Origin: Bradyrhizobium nitroreducens
GTDB lineage: Bacteria > Pseudomonadota > Alphaproteobacteria > Rhizobiales > Xanthobacteraceae
Direction of reading: 5' to 3'
Length of the DNA: 64,000 nucleotides
NCBI RefSeq assembly: GCF_002776695.1
Contig: NZ_LFJC01000003.1
Span: 7,028,655-7,092,654, forward strand
The translations under genes and the position numbers were made by a program. The number at the start of each line of letters is the position of its first letter. The stretch's first letter is position 1. Shown here in pieces: positions 1 to 8,661 of this stretch. The notes beneath the pieces are model-generated. The model saw only the letters and a program-made list of their open reading frames with translations. It was not told the origin of the DNA and did not search any database.

Positions 1-17
1 TTTGGGCGGCGCTCCGG

Positions 18-872
18 CTAGACTTGGAAAATGGTTGGCTGAACCTGCTTCAGCCCAGGCACGGCACTGTGAATCATCGATTCCGAATGTCCAACCAGCA
101 AATAGCCGCCCGGGCGCAAATGGCTGCACAACTGCTCCACCACCTTGCGCTGCGTCTCCCGTTCGAAATAAATCAAGACGTTGCGACAGAAAATGATGTC
201 GACGTCGCGGTCGACCGGGTAGGACTTGTCCATGAGGTTCATCCGCATGAAGTGCGTCATGCGCCGAAGCTCCGGCACGACCCGCACCTCACCGCGCGAC
301 TTGTCCCGCGACGACGAAAAGTACCGCTTCACGAATTGCTCCGGCACGGGAGCGAGCACGTCGCGGGTGTAAATCGCCGTCTTGGCAAGACGCAGCACCG
401 CGGTCGAGATGTCGGTCCCGAGGATGCGGTACTGGAAACGCGAGCCGTTCCGCGTCATGTCGTCCAGCACCATCGCGGTGGTGTAGGCCTCCATGCCGGT
501 GGAGCTCGCCGAGCTCCAGATCTTCAGGTTCGCGTTCTTCCGTCCGTGCGACCTCAGCAAGGCAGGAATGGCGATGTCCCGCATGAACGCGAAGTGCTGC
601 GGCTCGCGGAAGAAGTCGGTCTTGTTGGTCGTCACCACATCGATGAGATGGGTGAGCTCGGTGTCGAAATGGTCCGCCTCGAACAGGTTCTCGACATATT
701 CGTTGAGATCGGAGAAATTAAGCGCGCGCACGCGCTTGTGCAGCCGTCCCTCCAGCATCAGCCGCTTACCCTGAGGCAGCTTGATGCCGACCTGGCCTTC
801 GATCAATTCGGCGATGGTCCGGAAGTGGCGGTCGGACAGATGCACGGCCGTGTCCTGTATGGCAGGCATCAT
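18..872 (-). CDS. cheR: Chemotaxis protein methyltransferase CheR
   Basis: SAM-dependent methyltransferase that methylates glutamates on MCP receptors and so sets adaptation together with a CheB esterase, which is not in the window. The 284-residue protein has an N-terminal helical CheR_N region (about 10-75), NKTDFFRE at 83-90, the SAM-binding segment at 119-130 (SSASSTGMEAY, where many homologs have GEE rather than GME) and FCRNVLIYF near residue 230. It is the last visible gene of the leftward che operon, 142 bp after the MCP gene; cheB may follow to the left. The start could be either of two adjacent ATG codons. Length matches the family. Confidence 0.95.
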   Translation of the reverse strand: MMPAIQDTAVHLSDRHFRTIAELIEGQVGIKLPQGKRLMLEGRLHKRVRALNFSDLNEYVENLFEADHFDTELTHLIDVVTTNKTDFFREPQHFAFMRDIAIPALLRSHGRKNANLKIWSSASSTGMEAYTTAMVLDDMTRNGSRFQYRILGTDISTAVLRLAKTAIYTRDVLAPVPEQFVKRYFSSSRDKSRGEVRVVPELRRMTHFMRMNLMDKSYPVDRDVDIIFCRNVLIYFERETQRKVVEQLCSHLRPGGYLLVGHSESMIHSAVPGLKQVQPTIFQV

Positions 873-1014
873 GGCCGACGGCCCTCGTCCGGGATGGCCG
901 CCTGCACTGAATGTCGGGCCATCCTGGCCATGTTGAATCCCACGCGTTCACGTAACCACTGAAAGCGAACCGGTCCGCACCGAACGAACCGGTCCGCAGG
1001 CGCCCTCGCGGGTC

Positions 1015-2814
1015 CTAGCGCTGGAAATCGGCGTCCCGATCATCCTCGCCGTCATGCATGTCGAAGGCGAAGCCACCGCCACCGGCGGCCTTCACGGCCC
1101 GCGCCGGCTTGGCCTGCACGACCTTCTTGGTCGGACGCTCGACGGCCGCCATGGTGGCAGCCTTGGCCCGCAGCTGACTGACCGCCCGATCGATCGGCGC
1201 CGGGCCCCGTCCGCCCTGCTCGATGCGGAAATAGGCAATCGTGGACTGCAACTGCTCGGCCTGCGAGGCGAGCTCCTCCGAGGTCGAGGACACCTGCTCG
1301 GAGGCGCTGGCGTTCTGCTGACCGACCTTGTCGAGCTGCTGAATCGCCTGGTTGATCTGAGCCGAGCCGACGTCCTGCTCGCGGCAGGCGGCGGTGATCT
1401 CCTCGACGAGTTCGGCGGTCTTCTTGATGTCTGGGACGAGCTTGGCGAGCATCGCGCCGGCCTCCTGCGCGACCTTCACGGTCTCGGACGACAGCGATCC
1501 GATCTCTGCCGCGGCGGCCTGGCTGCGCTCGGCGAGCTTGCGCACTTCGGAAGCGACCACCGCAAAACCCTTGCCGTGCTCGCCGGCGCGGGCGGCTTCG
1601 ACCGCAGCATTGAGCGCCAGCAGGTCGGTCTGCCGGGCAATCTCCTGCACGATCGTGATCTTCTCGGCGATGGTCTGCATCGCGTCGACGGCGCGGCCGA
1701 CGGCTGCGCCGGAAGCCTCCGCGTCCTTGGCGGACTGCGCGGCGATCTTCTCGGTCTGGTTGGCGTTGTCGGCATTCTGCTTCACGTTCGAGGCCATCTC
1801 CTCCATCGAGGAGGACGCTTCCTCGGCGGACGAAGCCTGCTCGGTCGCGCCCTGCGACAGCTGCTCGGCGCTGGCGGAGAGTTCCTGGCTGCCGGCGGAG
1901 ACGTTCTGGGCCGCGGTGAGCGCTTCCGACACGATCTGGCGGAGCTTCATGACCATGCGTTCCAGTGCGAGGCCCAGCGTGTCCTTGTCCGACAGCGGCT
2001 TGGCTTCGACCATCAGGTTGCCCTGCGAGATCTCGTTGGCGAGGGCGGCGGTCTGGTTCAGGTTCACCGTCATCGTATTGAGTGACTTGATGAGATCGCC
2101 GATTTCATCATTGCTGGAAGACTCGATCTTCTGGCTGAGATCGCCGATTGCCACGGCGTCAGCGAGGCTCACCGCGCTGGAAAGCGACCGACTGATGTTC
2201 AGCGCCATCCAGACCGCGGCACCGACGGCGATCACCAGCGAAGCGAGAATCAGGGAGAGCAGAATGATCGTGGCGCGGCTCCCCTCAACTCTGGCCTGTT
2301 CGCTCTCGGCGGCCATCTGCTTCTTGACATAGGTGATGTAATCGCTCGCCGCGTTGAGTGCCGGCGTGGTGGCCTTCAGGCCTTCGGTCATCGAGCGCTC
2401 GCCCGCCTTGGCGCGATCGTGCTTTGCCAGCGCGAGTGTTTGATCCTGGACGTTGTTCGCATTTGCATATGCCGCAGCGAACGTCTCGATCATCTTCCTG
2501 CCGGTCTCGCTTGCGCTGCCAAAGACCTCGTCCTTCACCTTCATCGCGCGCTCGCGGAGCTGGGTGATCTGGGCGATGAATTTGTCCTGATCGGCATCGG
2601 CAGCCAGGATGGTGTTCTTTTCCGCACGCACCTGAAGCAGCACGGCTTCCTGAAGCTCGCCGACTTTCGCCAGCCGGCCGGCCCGGGCCGAGAGGTGCTC
2701 GGCCGTCGTGACCATCTCGTTCAACTTCAGGTACGCGACGCCGCCGGCGATCATGGACAGCAGGATGACGACGCCGAAGGCGCTGGCAAGCTTGGCTTTG
2801 ACGGTGAATCTCAT
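1015..2814 (-). CDS. Methyl-accepting chemotaxis protein, double HAMP
   Basis: Transmembrane chemoreceptor of 599 residues. It has TM1 (about 10-30), a helical periplasmic sensor of the 4HB_MCP kind (about 35-185), TM2 (about 187-210), a HAMP domain followed by an extra HAMP-like segment (about 210-310), and a cytoplasmic signalling coiled coil whose hairpin tip carries EIARQTDLLALNAAVEAARA. It ends in a glycine-rich stretch and an acidic tail (FDMHDGEDDRDADFQR). It is a close paralog of the MCP two genes upstream in the same operon: the signalling halves are almost identical, while the sensor halves and HAMP number differ. The ligand cannot be deduced. Confidence 0.95.
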   Translation of the reverse strand: MRFTVKAKLASAFGVVILLSMIAGGVAYLKLNEMVTTAEHLSARAGRLAKVGELQEAVLLQVRAEKNTILAADADQDKFIAQITQLRERAMKVKDEVFGSASETGRKMIETFAAAYANANNVQDQTLALAKHDRAKAGERSMTEGLKATTPALNAASDYITYVKKQMAAESEQARVEGSRATIILLSLILASLVIAVGAAVWMALNISRSLSSAVSLADAVAIGDLSQKIESSSNDEIGDLIKSLNTMTVNLNQTAALANEISQGNLMVEAKPLSDKDTLGLALERMVMKLRQIVSEALTAAQNVSAGSQELSASAEQLSQGATEQASSAEEASSSMEEMASNVKQNADNANQTEKIAAQSAKDAEASGAAVGRAVDAMQTIAEKITIVQEIARQTDLLALNAAVEAARAGEHGKGFAVVASEVRKLAERSQAAAAEIGSLSSETVKVAQEAGAMLAKLVPDIKKTAELVEEITAACREQDVGSAQINQAIQQLDKVGQQNASASEQVSSTSEELASQAEQLQSTIAYFRIEQGGRGPAPIDRAVSQLRAKAATMAAVERPTKKVVQAKPARAVKAAGGGGFAFDMHDGEDDRDADFQR

Positions 2815-2868
2815 GTCAGTCTCGTTGGTTTCAAATTGGGGGTGCTTACGCTCACGCGATACAAAAAC

Positions 2869-3357
2869 TCAGGCAGCCCGCGACGCATCCGCGCCGGCCT
2901 CGCGCGCTTCCGGGATCCTGTCGTTCGCCATCAGCTTGGCGAGATCGAAGATCACGACGAACTTCTCGCCCTTGCGGCCGATGCCGGCGGCATAGTCGGA
3001 CTGCCATTTCCCGCCGACTTCGGGCACGGGCTCAATCGCCTGCTCGTCAATGTCGGTGACCTCGAACACGCAGTCGGCGACGAAGCCGACGCCGACCAGA
3101 CGGTCCTTCATCGGCACGTCGAGGATGATGATGCGGGTCGCTTCCGTGGCGGCTACGGTCGGCAGGCCGAGCTTGGTCCTGAGATCGACGATCGGATAGC
3201 CGCTGCCGCGCACGTCGATCATGCCGAGCAGGAAGTTCGGGGCGTGCGGAAGCCGCGAGATCGGCCGCATGTCGAGGATCTCACGGACATTGCGGATGCT
3301 GATGCCGAACGTCTCGCCGGCAAGCCCGAGCGTCAGATATTGCGAGGTTGCGGCCAT
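2869..3357 (-). CDS. cheW: CheW coupling protein (distal copy)
   Basis: Scaffold that links MCPs to CheA. The 162-residue protein is a single CheW fold (ILDMRPISRLPHAPNFLLGMIDVRG, typical of the CheW core). An upstream extension to 3405 is open, but the ATG at 3357 (MAATSQYLT) fits the family N-terminus. It lies between the two MCP genes and is the second of two CheW proteins in the operon. The other copy, next to cheA, is only moderately similar, so they may serve different receptor sets. Confidence 0.92.
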   Translation of the reverse strand: MAATSQYLTLGLAGETFGISIRNVREILDMRPISRLPHAPNFLLGMIDVRGSGYPIVDLRTKLGLPTVAATEATRIIILDVPMKDRLVGVGFVADCVFEVTDIDEQAIEPVPEVGGKWQSDYAAGIGRKGEKFVVIFDLAKLMANDRIPEAREAGADASRAA

Positions 3358-3422
3358 GATGCAGTCCGGGGTTCCGAGGGTTTGGAAACGAGTGCGGTCC
3401 GGCACGAGGCCGGACCGGTTGA

Positions 3423-5123
3423 TCAGCGTTGGAACTCGGCGTCGCGATCGTCTTCGCCGTCGTTCATGTCGAAGGCGAAGCCACCGCCGCCACCGGCGAC
3501 CTTCATCGCACGCGCCGGCTTGCGGGCAGGCATCGGCTTCTTCGCTCCGCGATCGGCGGCCGCCATGTGCGCGGCCTTGGCGCGAAGCTGACCCACGGCG
3601 CGATCGATCGGCTCGACCACCGCTTTCTCCTTGCGCGCGCCGTCCTCGATCCGGAAGAACGAGATCGTGGACTGGAGCTGCTCGGCCTGCGAGGCGAGCT
3701 CCTCGGACGTCGAGGACACCTGTTCGGACGCGCTGGCGTTCTGCTGGCCGACCTTGTCGAGCTGCTGGATCGCCTGGTTGATCTGGGCCGAGCCGACGTC
3801 CTGCTCGCGGCAGGCCGCAGTGATCTCCTGCACCAGCTCGGCGGTCTTCTTGATGTCGGGCACGAGCTTGGACAGCATGTCCCCGGCCTCCTGCGCGACC
3901 TTCACGGTTTCCGTCGACAGCGTGCCGATGTCGGCGGCTGCCGCCTGGCTACGCTCGGCAAGCTTGCGCACTTCAGAAGCCACCACGGCAAAGCCCTTGC
4001 CATGCTCGCCGGCGCGCGCGGCCTCGACTGCCGCGTTGAGGGCGAGCAGGTCGGTCTGACGCGCGATCTCCTGCACGATCGTGATCTTCTCAGCGATGGT
4101 CTGCATCGCCTCGACGGCGCGGCCCACCGCGACGCCGGATGCCTCCGCATCCTTGGCCGACTGAGCCGCGATCTTCTCCGTCTGGTTGGCGTTGTCCGCG
4201 TTCTGCTTCACGTTCGAGGCCATCTCCTCCATCGAGGAGGAGGCTTCCTCGGCGGACGAAGCCTGTTCCGTCGCACCTTGCGACAGCTGCTCGGCGCTGG
4301 CGGAAAGTTCCTGGCTGCCCGCGGAGACGTTCTGCGCAGCCGTCAGCGCCTCGGCAACGATCTGCCGCAGCTTCTCGACCATCGCGTTCAAAGATCTGAC
4401 CAGGTCGCCGATCTCGTCGTTGCTGGCGGAAGGAATGGTCTGATTGAGATCGCCATCGGCCACCGCGCCGGCGAGACTGACCGCCCGGCCGAGCGAACGG
4501 CTGATCGAGATCGAAATCCACAGCGCTGCGCCAATCGCAATCGCGAGCGAGATACCGAGCAGGGTCATCAACAGGAATTGCGCCTGATGCCCCTCTTCCT
4601 TCGACTGAGCGGCCTGATCGGCCATCTGCTTCTTCGTGTTCTGCACATAGACGCCCATCGACTCCAGCGCATCCGCGACCACCTTCCGCCCCTCGTTCAT
4701 CGAGCGCTCGGTCGCCTTCGCCTTGTCCGTCCTCGCCAAGCGGATCGTCTCCTCCTGGTAGGCATTCATCTTGGCGTAGACGCCGGAGAAGGCGTCGAGC
4801 AGCTTCTTGCCCGCTTCACTCGCCAACGCGTAGACTTCATCCCGGGTCTTCATCGCCTCGTCGCGGCGCTTGGCAGCGTCAGCAGCAAACTGCTGGGCCT
4901 CGGCGTCAGTCCCGAGAATCGCGTTCTTCTCCGCTCGAAGCTGGAGCAGAATGGTCTTTTCGATCTCGGTGGCCCTCTCCATGCGCTTGGCGCGCATGAC
5001 CATGCTATCCGCCGTCGCCATCATGTCGCCGAGCTTCATGTAGGCCACGCCACCGGCGATCATGGACAGAACAATGACCAGGCCGAACGCGACGGCTAGT
5101 TTTGCCTTGACCGTAAATCTCAT
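3423..5123 (-). CDS. Methyl-accepting chemotaxis protein, single HAMP
   Basis: Chemoreceptor of 566 residues with the same plan as its distal paralog: identical start (MRFTVKAKLA), TM1, helical periplasmic sensor, TM2 near 188-210, one HAMP, MCP signalling domain and the acidic tail FDMNDGEDDRDAEFQR. It lacks the roughly 33-residue second HAMP segment present in the other MCP. The signalling region is nearly residue-for-residue the same as in that copy, which indicates tandem duplication with sequence homogenisation or strong constraint. It lies 36 bp downstream of the proximal cheW. Confidence 0.95.
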   Translation of the reverse strand: MRFTVKAKLAVAFGLVIVLSMIAGGVAYMKLGDMMATADSMVMRAKRMERATEIEKTILLQLRAEKNAILGTDAEAQQFAADAAKRRDEAMKTRDEVYALASEAGKKLLDAFSGVYAKMNAYQEETIRLARTDKAKATERSMNEGRKVVADALESMGVYVQNTKKQMADQAAQSKEEGHQAQFLLMTLLGISLAIAIGAALWISISISRSLGRAVSLAGAVADGDLNQTIPSASNDEIGDLVRSLNAMVEKLRQIVAEALTAAQNVSAGSQELSASAEQLSQGATEQASSAEEASSSMEEMASNVKQNADNANQTEKIAAQSAKDAEASGVAVGRAVEAMQTIAEKITIVQEIARQTDLLALNAAVEAARAGEHGKGFAVVASEVRKLAERSQAAAADIGTLSTETVKVAQEAGDMLSKLVPDIKKTAELVQEITAACREQDVGSAQINQAIQQLDKVGQQNASASEQVSSTSEELASQAEQLQSTISFFRIEDGARKEKAVVEPIDRAVGQLRAKAAHMAAADRGAKKPMPARKPARAMKVAGGGGGFAFDMNDGEDDRDAEFQR

Positions 5124-5159
5124 CTTCAGCCCCTACCGATCTCGCCCCGAGACCTTGTT

Positions 5160-5621
5160 TCAATTCAAGATACGTTCCATGTTCGGAACGATGACGAACT
5201 CTTCACGCCACTTCGCAATGAAGCGAATGAACTCCGGCTTCCAATGCATGCCGACGCGAGGCGTCTGCTGCACGTCGGTCTGCGATATCTCGGTGACCTC
5301 GTAGACCTTGTCGGCGGTGACGCCGACCAGGACAGGCTCGCCTTCGAGCTCGAGCTCTATGACGACGATGCGCGTGTCGGCGGAATCGTCGAGCTGCGGC
5401 ATGCCGAAGCGAATGCGCAGGTCGGCGAGCGGAATGACGTTGCCGCGCACGTTGATCACGCTGGGAACGAAGGCCCGCGCACCTGCCACCTTGGTGACGG
5501 GAACGGGATCGATGATCTCGCGCACCAGGCCGGCGTCGAGCGCGAATTTCTCTTCGCCGAGGCCGATCATTACGACCTGCATCGCGCCCGACTGTCGCTC
5601 GCCAGTCAAACCCTCGTTCAT
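5160..5621 (-). CDS. cheW: CheW coupling protein (proximal copy)
   Basis: A 153-residue CheW-fold protein (VINVRGNVIPLADLRIRFG core) that couples receptors to CheA. The start is fixed by a TGATG junction: its ATG shares one base with the cheA stop at 5621-5623, so translation is probably coupled. A much longer upstream reading in this frame runs antisense-free through cheA in another frame and is not coding. Confidence 0.95.
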   Translation of the reverse strand: MNEGLTGERQSGAMQVVMIGLGEEKFALDAGLVREIIDPVPVTKVAGARAFVPSVINVRGNVIPLADLRIRFGMPQLDDSADTRIVVIELELEGEPVLVGVTADKVYEVTEISQTDVQQTPRVGMHWKPEFIRFIAKWREEFVIVPNMERILN

Positions 5622-7726
5622 CACGCCGCCTCGCTGATGTGCTGCTTTTCGACCTTCGACTGCGCCAACGCGACGAGCTGCGCCACGTCGAGGATCAGCG
5701 CTGCCGTGCCGTCTCCCAGGATCGTTGCGCCGGAGAAGATCGTGACGTCGGAGTGCAGCTTGGAGAGCGACTTGATCACGGTCTGGTGGTTGCCGATGAT
5801 CTGGTCGGCAACGAGACCGACGTGGGTTTCGCCGGTCGAGATGATGATCGTCTTCTGGTGCCGGTCGGGCGCACCGGATGCGGTCATGATCTCGCGCAAC
5901 CGGAGGAAGGGCACGAGATTGCCGCGCACGTTGAGGAAGTTGCGGCCGCGGGAGCGCTCGTCCTCGGCGGTCAGCTCGATGCATTCCTCCACCGCGGACA
6001 GCGGAATGATGTAGCGGCCCTCGCCGACGCGGATCAGGAGACCTTCGATGATCGCGAGCGTCAGCGGCAGGCGCAGCGTCACGGTGGTGCCCTGACCCGG
6101 CCGGGTCGACAGGTCGATCGTGCCGCGCATGTTCTCGATGGTGCGCTTGACGACGTCCATGCCGACGCCGCGGCCCGACAGCGCCGAGATGGTCTGCGCG
6201 GTCGAGAACCCTGGGTGGAACAGGAACTGGTGGATTTCGTGATCGGTCAGCACGGCGCCCGCCGCGATCAGCCCCTGCTCTTCCGCCTTGGCACGGATGC
6301 GCGCGGTGTTGAGGCCGCCGCCATTGTCCTTCACGGTGACGAGCACCTGCGCGCCGGAATGAACGGCGGCGAGCTCGATGCGGCCCTGCTCGGTCTTGCC
6401 GTTGGCAGTGCGCGTCGCGGTGTCCTCGATGCCGTGGTCGATCGCGTTGCGGATCAAGTGCACCAGCGGATCGGCCAGGCACTCGATCATGGTCTTGTCG
6501 AGCTCGGTGTCTTCGCCCGAGGTGACGAATTCGACGGGCTTGGACAGGTCCCGCGACAGATCGTGCACGAGGCGGCGGAAGCGGCCGAACAGCGAGCCAA
6601 TCGGCACCATGCGCGCGCCCATCGTGGTGTCACGCAGAGAGGAGGCAAGGCGCTCGATTTCCTCGGCGATCATCTTGATCGAGAGGTCCGAGCCGGACGA
6701 AGCGAGCTGGGTCAGGCGCGCCTGGGCAATGACGAGCTCGCCGACGCGGTCCATCAGCTCGTCAAGACGCTCGGCCTGGACGCGGACGGTGGCAATGCCG
6801 CGATCGTCGCGCTTGGCCTCGGACTTCGGTTCAGGCTTCGATTCGGATTTCGGCTCCGCCTTGGCGACGGGTTGCTTGGCGACGGGTTGCTCGGCGACGG
6901 GCTGCTCGGCGACGGGCGCGGCGGCAGCCTCGACCACCGGCGCAGGCATTTCGGCCGCGGGAGCCAGTTCCTCGTCGAGCAGCTGGAACAGCGGCGCCGG
7001 CGCAGGCGCTTCGGAGTGCTCCAGGGGCGAGAGCGTCAGCTTCATCTCGTCCTGCACGAACATGAAGACGTCGTCGATCGCATCCTTGTCGCAGGCCGCG
7101 TGCAGCTTGACGTCCCATTTGAGATAGCAGTCTTCGGGGTCCATCTCGTCGAGGAAGGGGATGCCGTCGGTAATCGGCACGACGAAGCAGGGGCCGAGCT
7201 TGCAGAGATCTTCCAGCAGGTCGAGCGGGTTCGAGCCGTTGCGCAGGATGTGGGATTCGAATTCCAGATGGAGATGCCAGCCGGCCTGCTTGCTCTCAGC
7301 CGGAGCCAGCGCGGGCGCCTCGGCGATCTCGACGACCGGAGCGGCAGGCTGGTCGGCCGAGACGAAGCGCTTGAGGTCGTCGAGGATGGCCTCGCCGATG
7401 ATGTCATCGGTGGACTGGGGATCTTCGATCAGCGCCCGGATGTAGTCCTTGGCGGCGAGCGCGACCGAGATCAGCTCCTGCGTCGGCCTGATCTCGCCCT
7501 TGCGGACGCGGTCGAAAGCGGTCTCGAATTCGTGGGTGAAGGAGGCGACCTTGTCGAAGCCGAACATGGCGCCCGAGCCCTTGATGGTATGCAGGGCGCG
7601 GAAGGCGGAATCGACCAGCTCGCGGTCGTCGGGACGCTGACCGAGATCGAGCAGGGCTCCCTCAAGAACCTCGAAGAGCTCGCTGGCTTCCTGGCGAAAG
7701 ACCTCGGTCGGATCCATCCCACTCAT
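5621..7726 (-). CDS. cheA: Chemotaxis histidine kinase CheA
   Basis: Receptor-controlled kinase of 701 residues that phosphorylates CheY (and CheB). Order of domains: Hpt/P1 with phosphoryl-accepting His46 in RALHTIKGSG; a regulator-binding P2-like region (about 160-255); a Pro/Ala/Glu linker with four tandem PVAE/KQ units; dimerisation helices (ERLDELMDRVGELVIAQARL); HATPase with LIRNAIDHGIE and GRGVGMDVV; and a C-terminal CheW-like P5 domain. The chosen ATG at 7726 overlaps the cheY stop by 4 nt (ATGA), and a second in-frame ATG lies three codons later. The P1-P5 set is complete. Confidence 0.96.
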   Translation of the reverse strand: MSGMDPTEVFRQEASELFEVLEGALLDLGQRPDDRELVDSAFRALHTIKGSGAMFGFDKVASFTHEFETAFDRVRKGEIRPTQELISVALAAKDYIRALIEDPQSTDDIIGEAILDDLKRFVSADQPAAPVVEIAEAPALAPAESKQAGWHLHLEFESHILRNGSNPLDLLEDLCKLGPCFVVPITDGIPFLDEMDPEDCYLKWDVKLHAACDKDAIDDVFMFVQDEMKLTLSPLEHSEAPAPAPLFQLLDEELAPAAEMPAPVVEAAAAPVAEQPVAEQPVAKQPVAKAEPKSESKPEPKSEAKRDDRGIATVRVQAERLDELMDRVGELVIAQARLTQLASSGSDLSIKMIAEEIERLASSLRDTTMGARMVPIGSLFGRFRRLVHDLSRDLSKPVEFVTSGEDTELDKTMIECLADPLVHLIRNAIDHGIEDTATRTANGKTEQGRIELAAVHSGAQVLVTVKDNGGGLNTARIRAKAEEQGLIAAGAVLTDHEIHQFLFHPGFSTAQTISALSGRGVGMDVVKRTIENMRGTIDLSTRPGQGTTVTLRLPLTLAIIEGLLIRVGEGRYIIPLSAVEECIELTAEDERSRGRNFLNVRGNLVPFLRLREIMTASGAPDRHQKTIIISTGETHVGLVADQIIGNHQTVIKSLSKLHSDVTIFSGATILGDGTAALILDVAQLVALAQSKVEKQHISEAA
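6861..6920 (-). repeat. 15-bp minisatellite in the cheA linker
   Basis: Four consecutive 15-bp units (6861-6875, 6876-6890, 6891-6905, 6906-6920), the first two identical and the others with one to three changes. They encode PVAEQ/PVAKQ units in the P2-P3 linker of CheA. Being in-frame (5 codons per unit), copy number could vary without breaking the kinase. Confidence 0.85.
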
Positions 7727-8088
7727 GCGCGCACCAGCTTGCCGACCACTGCTAGCAACTGCTCCGGCTTGAAGGGCTTGGTGATCCAACCGGTGGCGCC
7801 GGCGCTCTTGGCTTCCTGCTTCACCGTGTCGTTGGATTCGGTGGTCAGGAACACGATGGGCATGCCGACCGCGCTCGGCAGCTTGCGCAGCGCCCGGATC
7901 AGCTCCAGCCCGTTCATCACGGGCATGTTGAGGTCGGTGATCACGAGGTCGAGCTTGCCGGCCTGCGCCTTGGCGAGCCCCTGCGCGCCGTCGCCGGCCT
8001 CGATCACGTTGTGACCGGCCGGCTCGAGCACGACCTTGATCATCTGCCGGATGCTTGGGGAATCGTCGACCGTGAGAATCGTGGCCAT
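7723..8088 (-). CDS. cheY: Chemotaxis response regulator CheY
   Basis: Single-domain 121-residue receiver. The acidic pair is DD at 8-9 (TVDDS), the phospho-acceptor Asp is in VITDLNMP near residue 52, and the conserved Lys is in ITKPFKP near 104. Its start overlaps the upstream STAS gene by one base (TGATG) and its stop overlaps cheA (ATGA), so it is the second gene of a tightly coupled set. Confidence 0.95.
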   Translation of the reverse strand: MATILTVDDSPSIRQMIKVVLEPAGHNVIEAGDGAQGLAKAQAGKLDLVITDLNMPVMNGLELIRALRKLPSAVGMPIVFLTTESNDTVKQEAKSAGATGWITKPFKPEQLLAVVGKLVRA

Positions 8089-8411
8089 CAGGTGCCATCT
8101 TTCTTTTGCGGGAAATGCTGATCGATCATCGCCTCGCTGGCGAAGCCGGCACGGCGAAGGGTATTGCGAAGGGACTGCGAGAAGGAGGTCAGGACCACCG
8201 GACGGCCCTGGGCTTCGCCCGTCTTGGCGGTCGACAGCAGCAGCTGGATCGAAGTCACGTCGGCCTTGTCGACACTCGAACAGTCGATCTCGAGCCGCTC
8301 CTGCCGGCCGAACGCCTCGCGAATGAGCTCGTAGACATTGCGAATGGCCGCGATGCTGCAATCTGCGGGTAACCGCAACGACCACTTCGGCTCCGTGGGA
8401 TTGAGCGCCAT
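8088..8411 (-). CDS. STAS-domain protein heading the che operon
   Basis: A 107-residue protein with an anti-sigma-factor-antagonist (STAS-like) pattern: LRLPADCSIAAIRNVYELI, then LEIDCSSVDKADVTSIQLL, where the serine near the DCSSVD turn is where phosphorylatable STAS proteins are modified. It is the first gene of the che operon and overlaps cheY by one base. The start at 8411 (MALNPTEPKWS) is preferred over an open extension to 8486. Its role in chemotaxis signalling is unknown to me; it may link the operon to a kinase or phosphatase partner. Confidence 0.85.
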   Translation of the reverse strand: MALNPTEPKWSLRLPADCSIAAIRNVYELIREAFGRQERLEIDCSSVDKADVTSIQLLLSTAKTGEAQGRPVVLTSFSQSLRNTLRRAGFASEAMIDQHFPQKKDGT

Positions 8412-8661
8412 CGCGGTATCCGCCTTTGTAAAAATTCCGATACTCGTTTGACGCGAATCGGGTGAGCAAACCCCTAACGCGGACATCCGTACAACTACGG
8501 GTCACATTGTCCTGGAATTCGCGCAGGCGTGTGCAGGCGTAAACAGCCTGAAATCTCACCCGCGACGTGGTGGCCGACACGGCGCATTTGCTTCACGTTA
8601 AACTCGCTCGGGTTATGCGTGGAGTCCGTGTCTTTGCCAGCGAAGAGAGCCCCGGCCGCCG
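8412..8661. promoter_or_regulatory. Divergent intergenic region, che operon / HD-GYP gene
   Basis: This 250-bp gap separates the leftward che operon from the rightward REC-HD-GYP gene and must hold both promoters. I see no clear consensus promoter or strong palindrome in it. Confidence 0.5.

Noticed and set aside
5639..8014. Plus-strand open frame of 791 codons opposite cheA
   Set aside because: Shadow of cheA; the minus strand has all five CheA domains.
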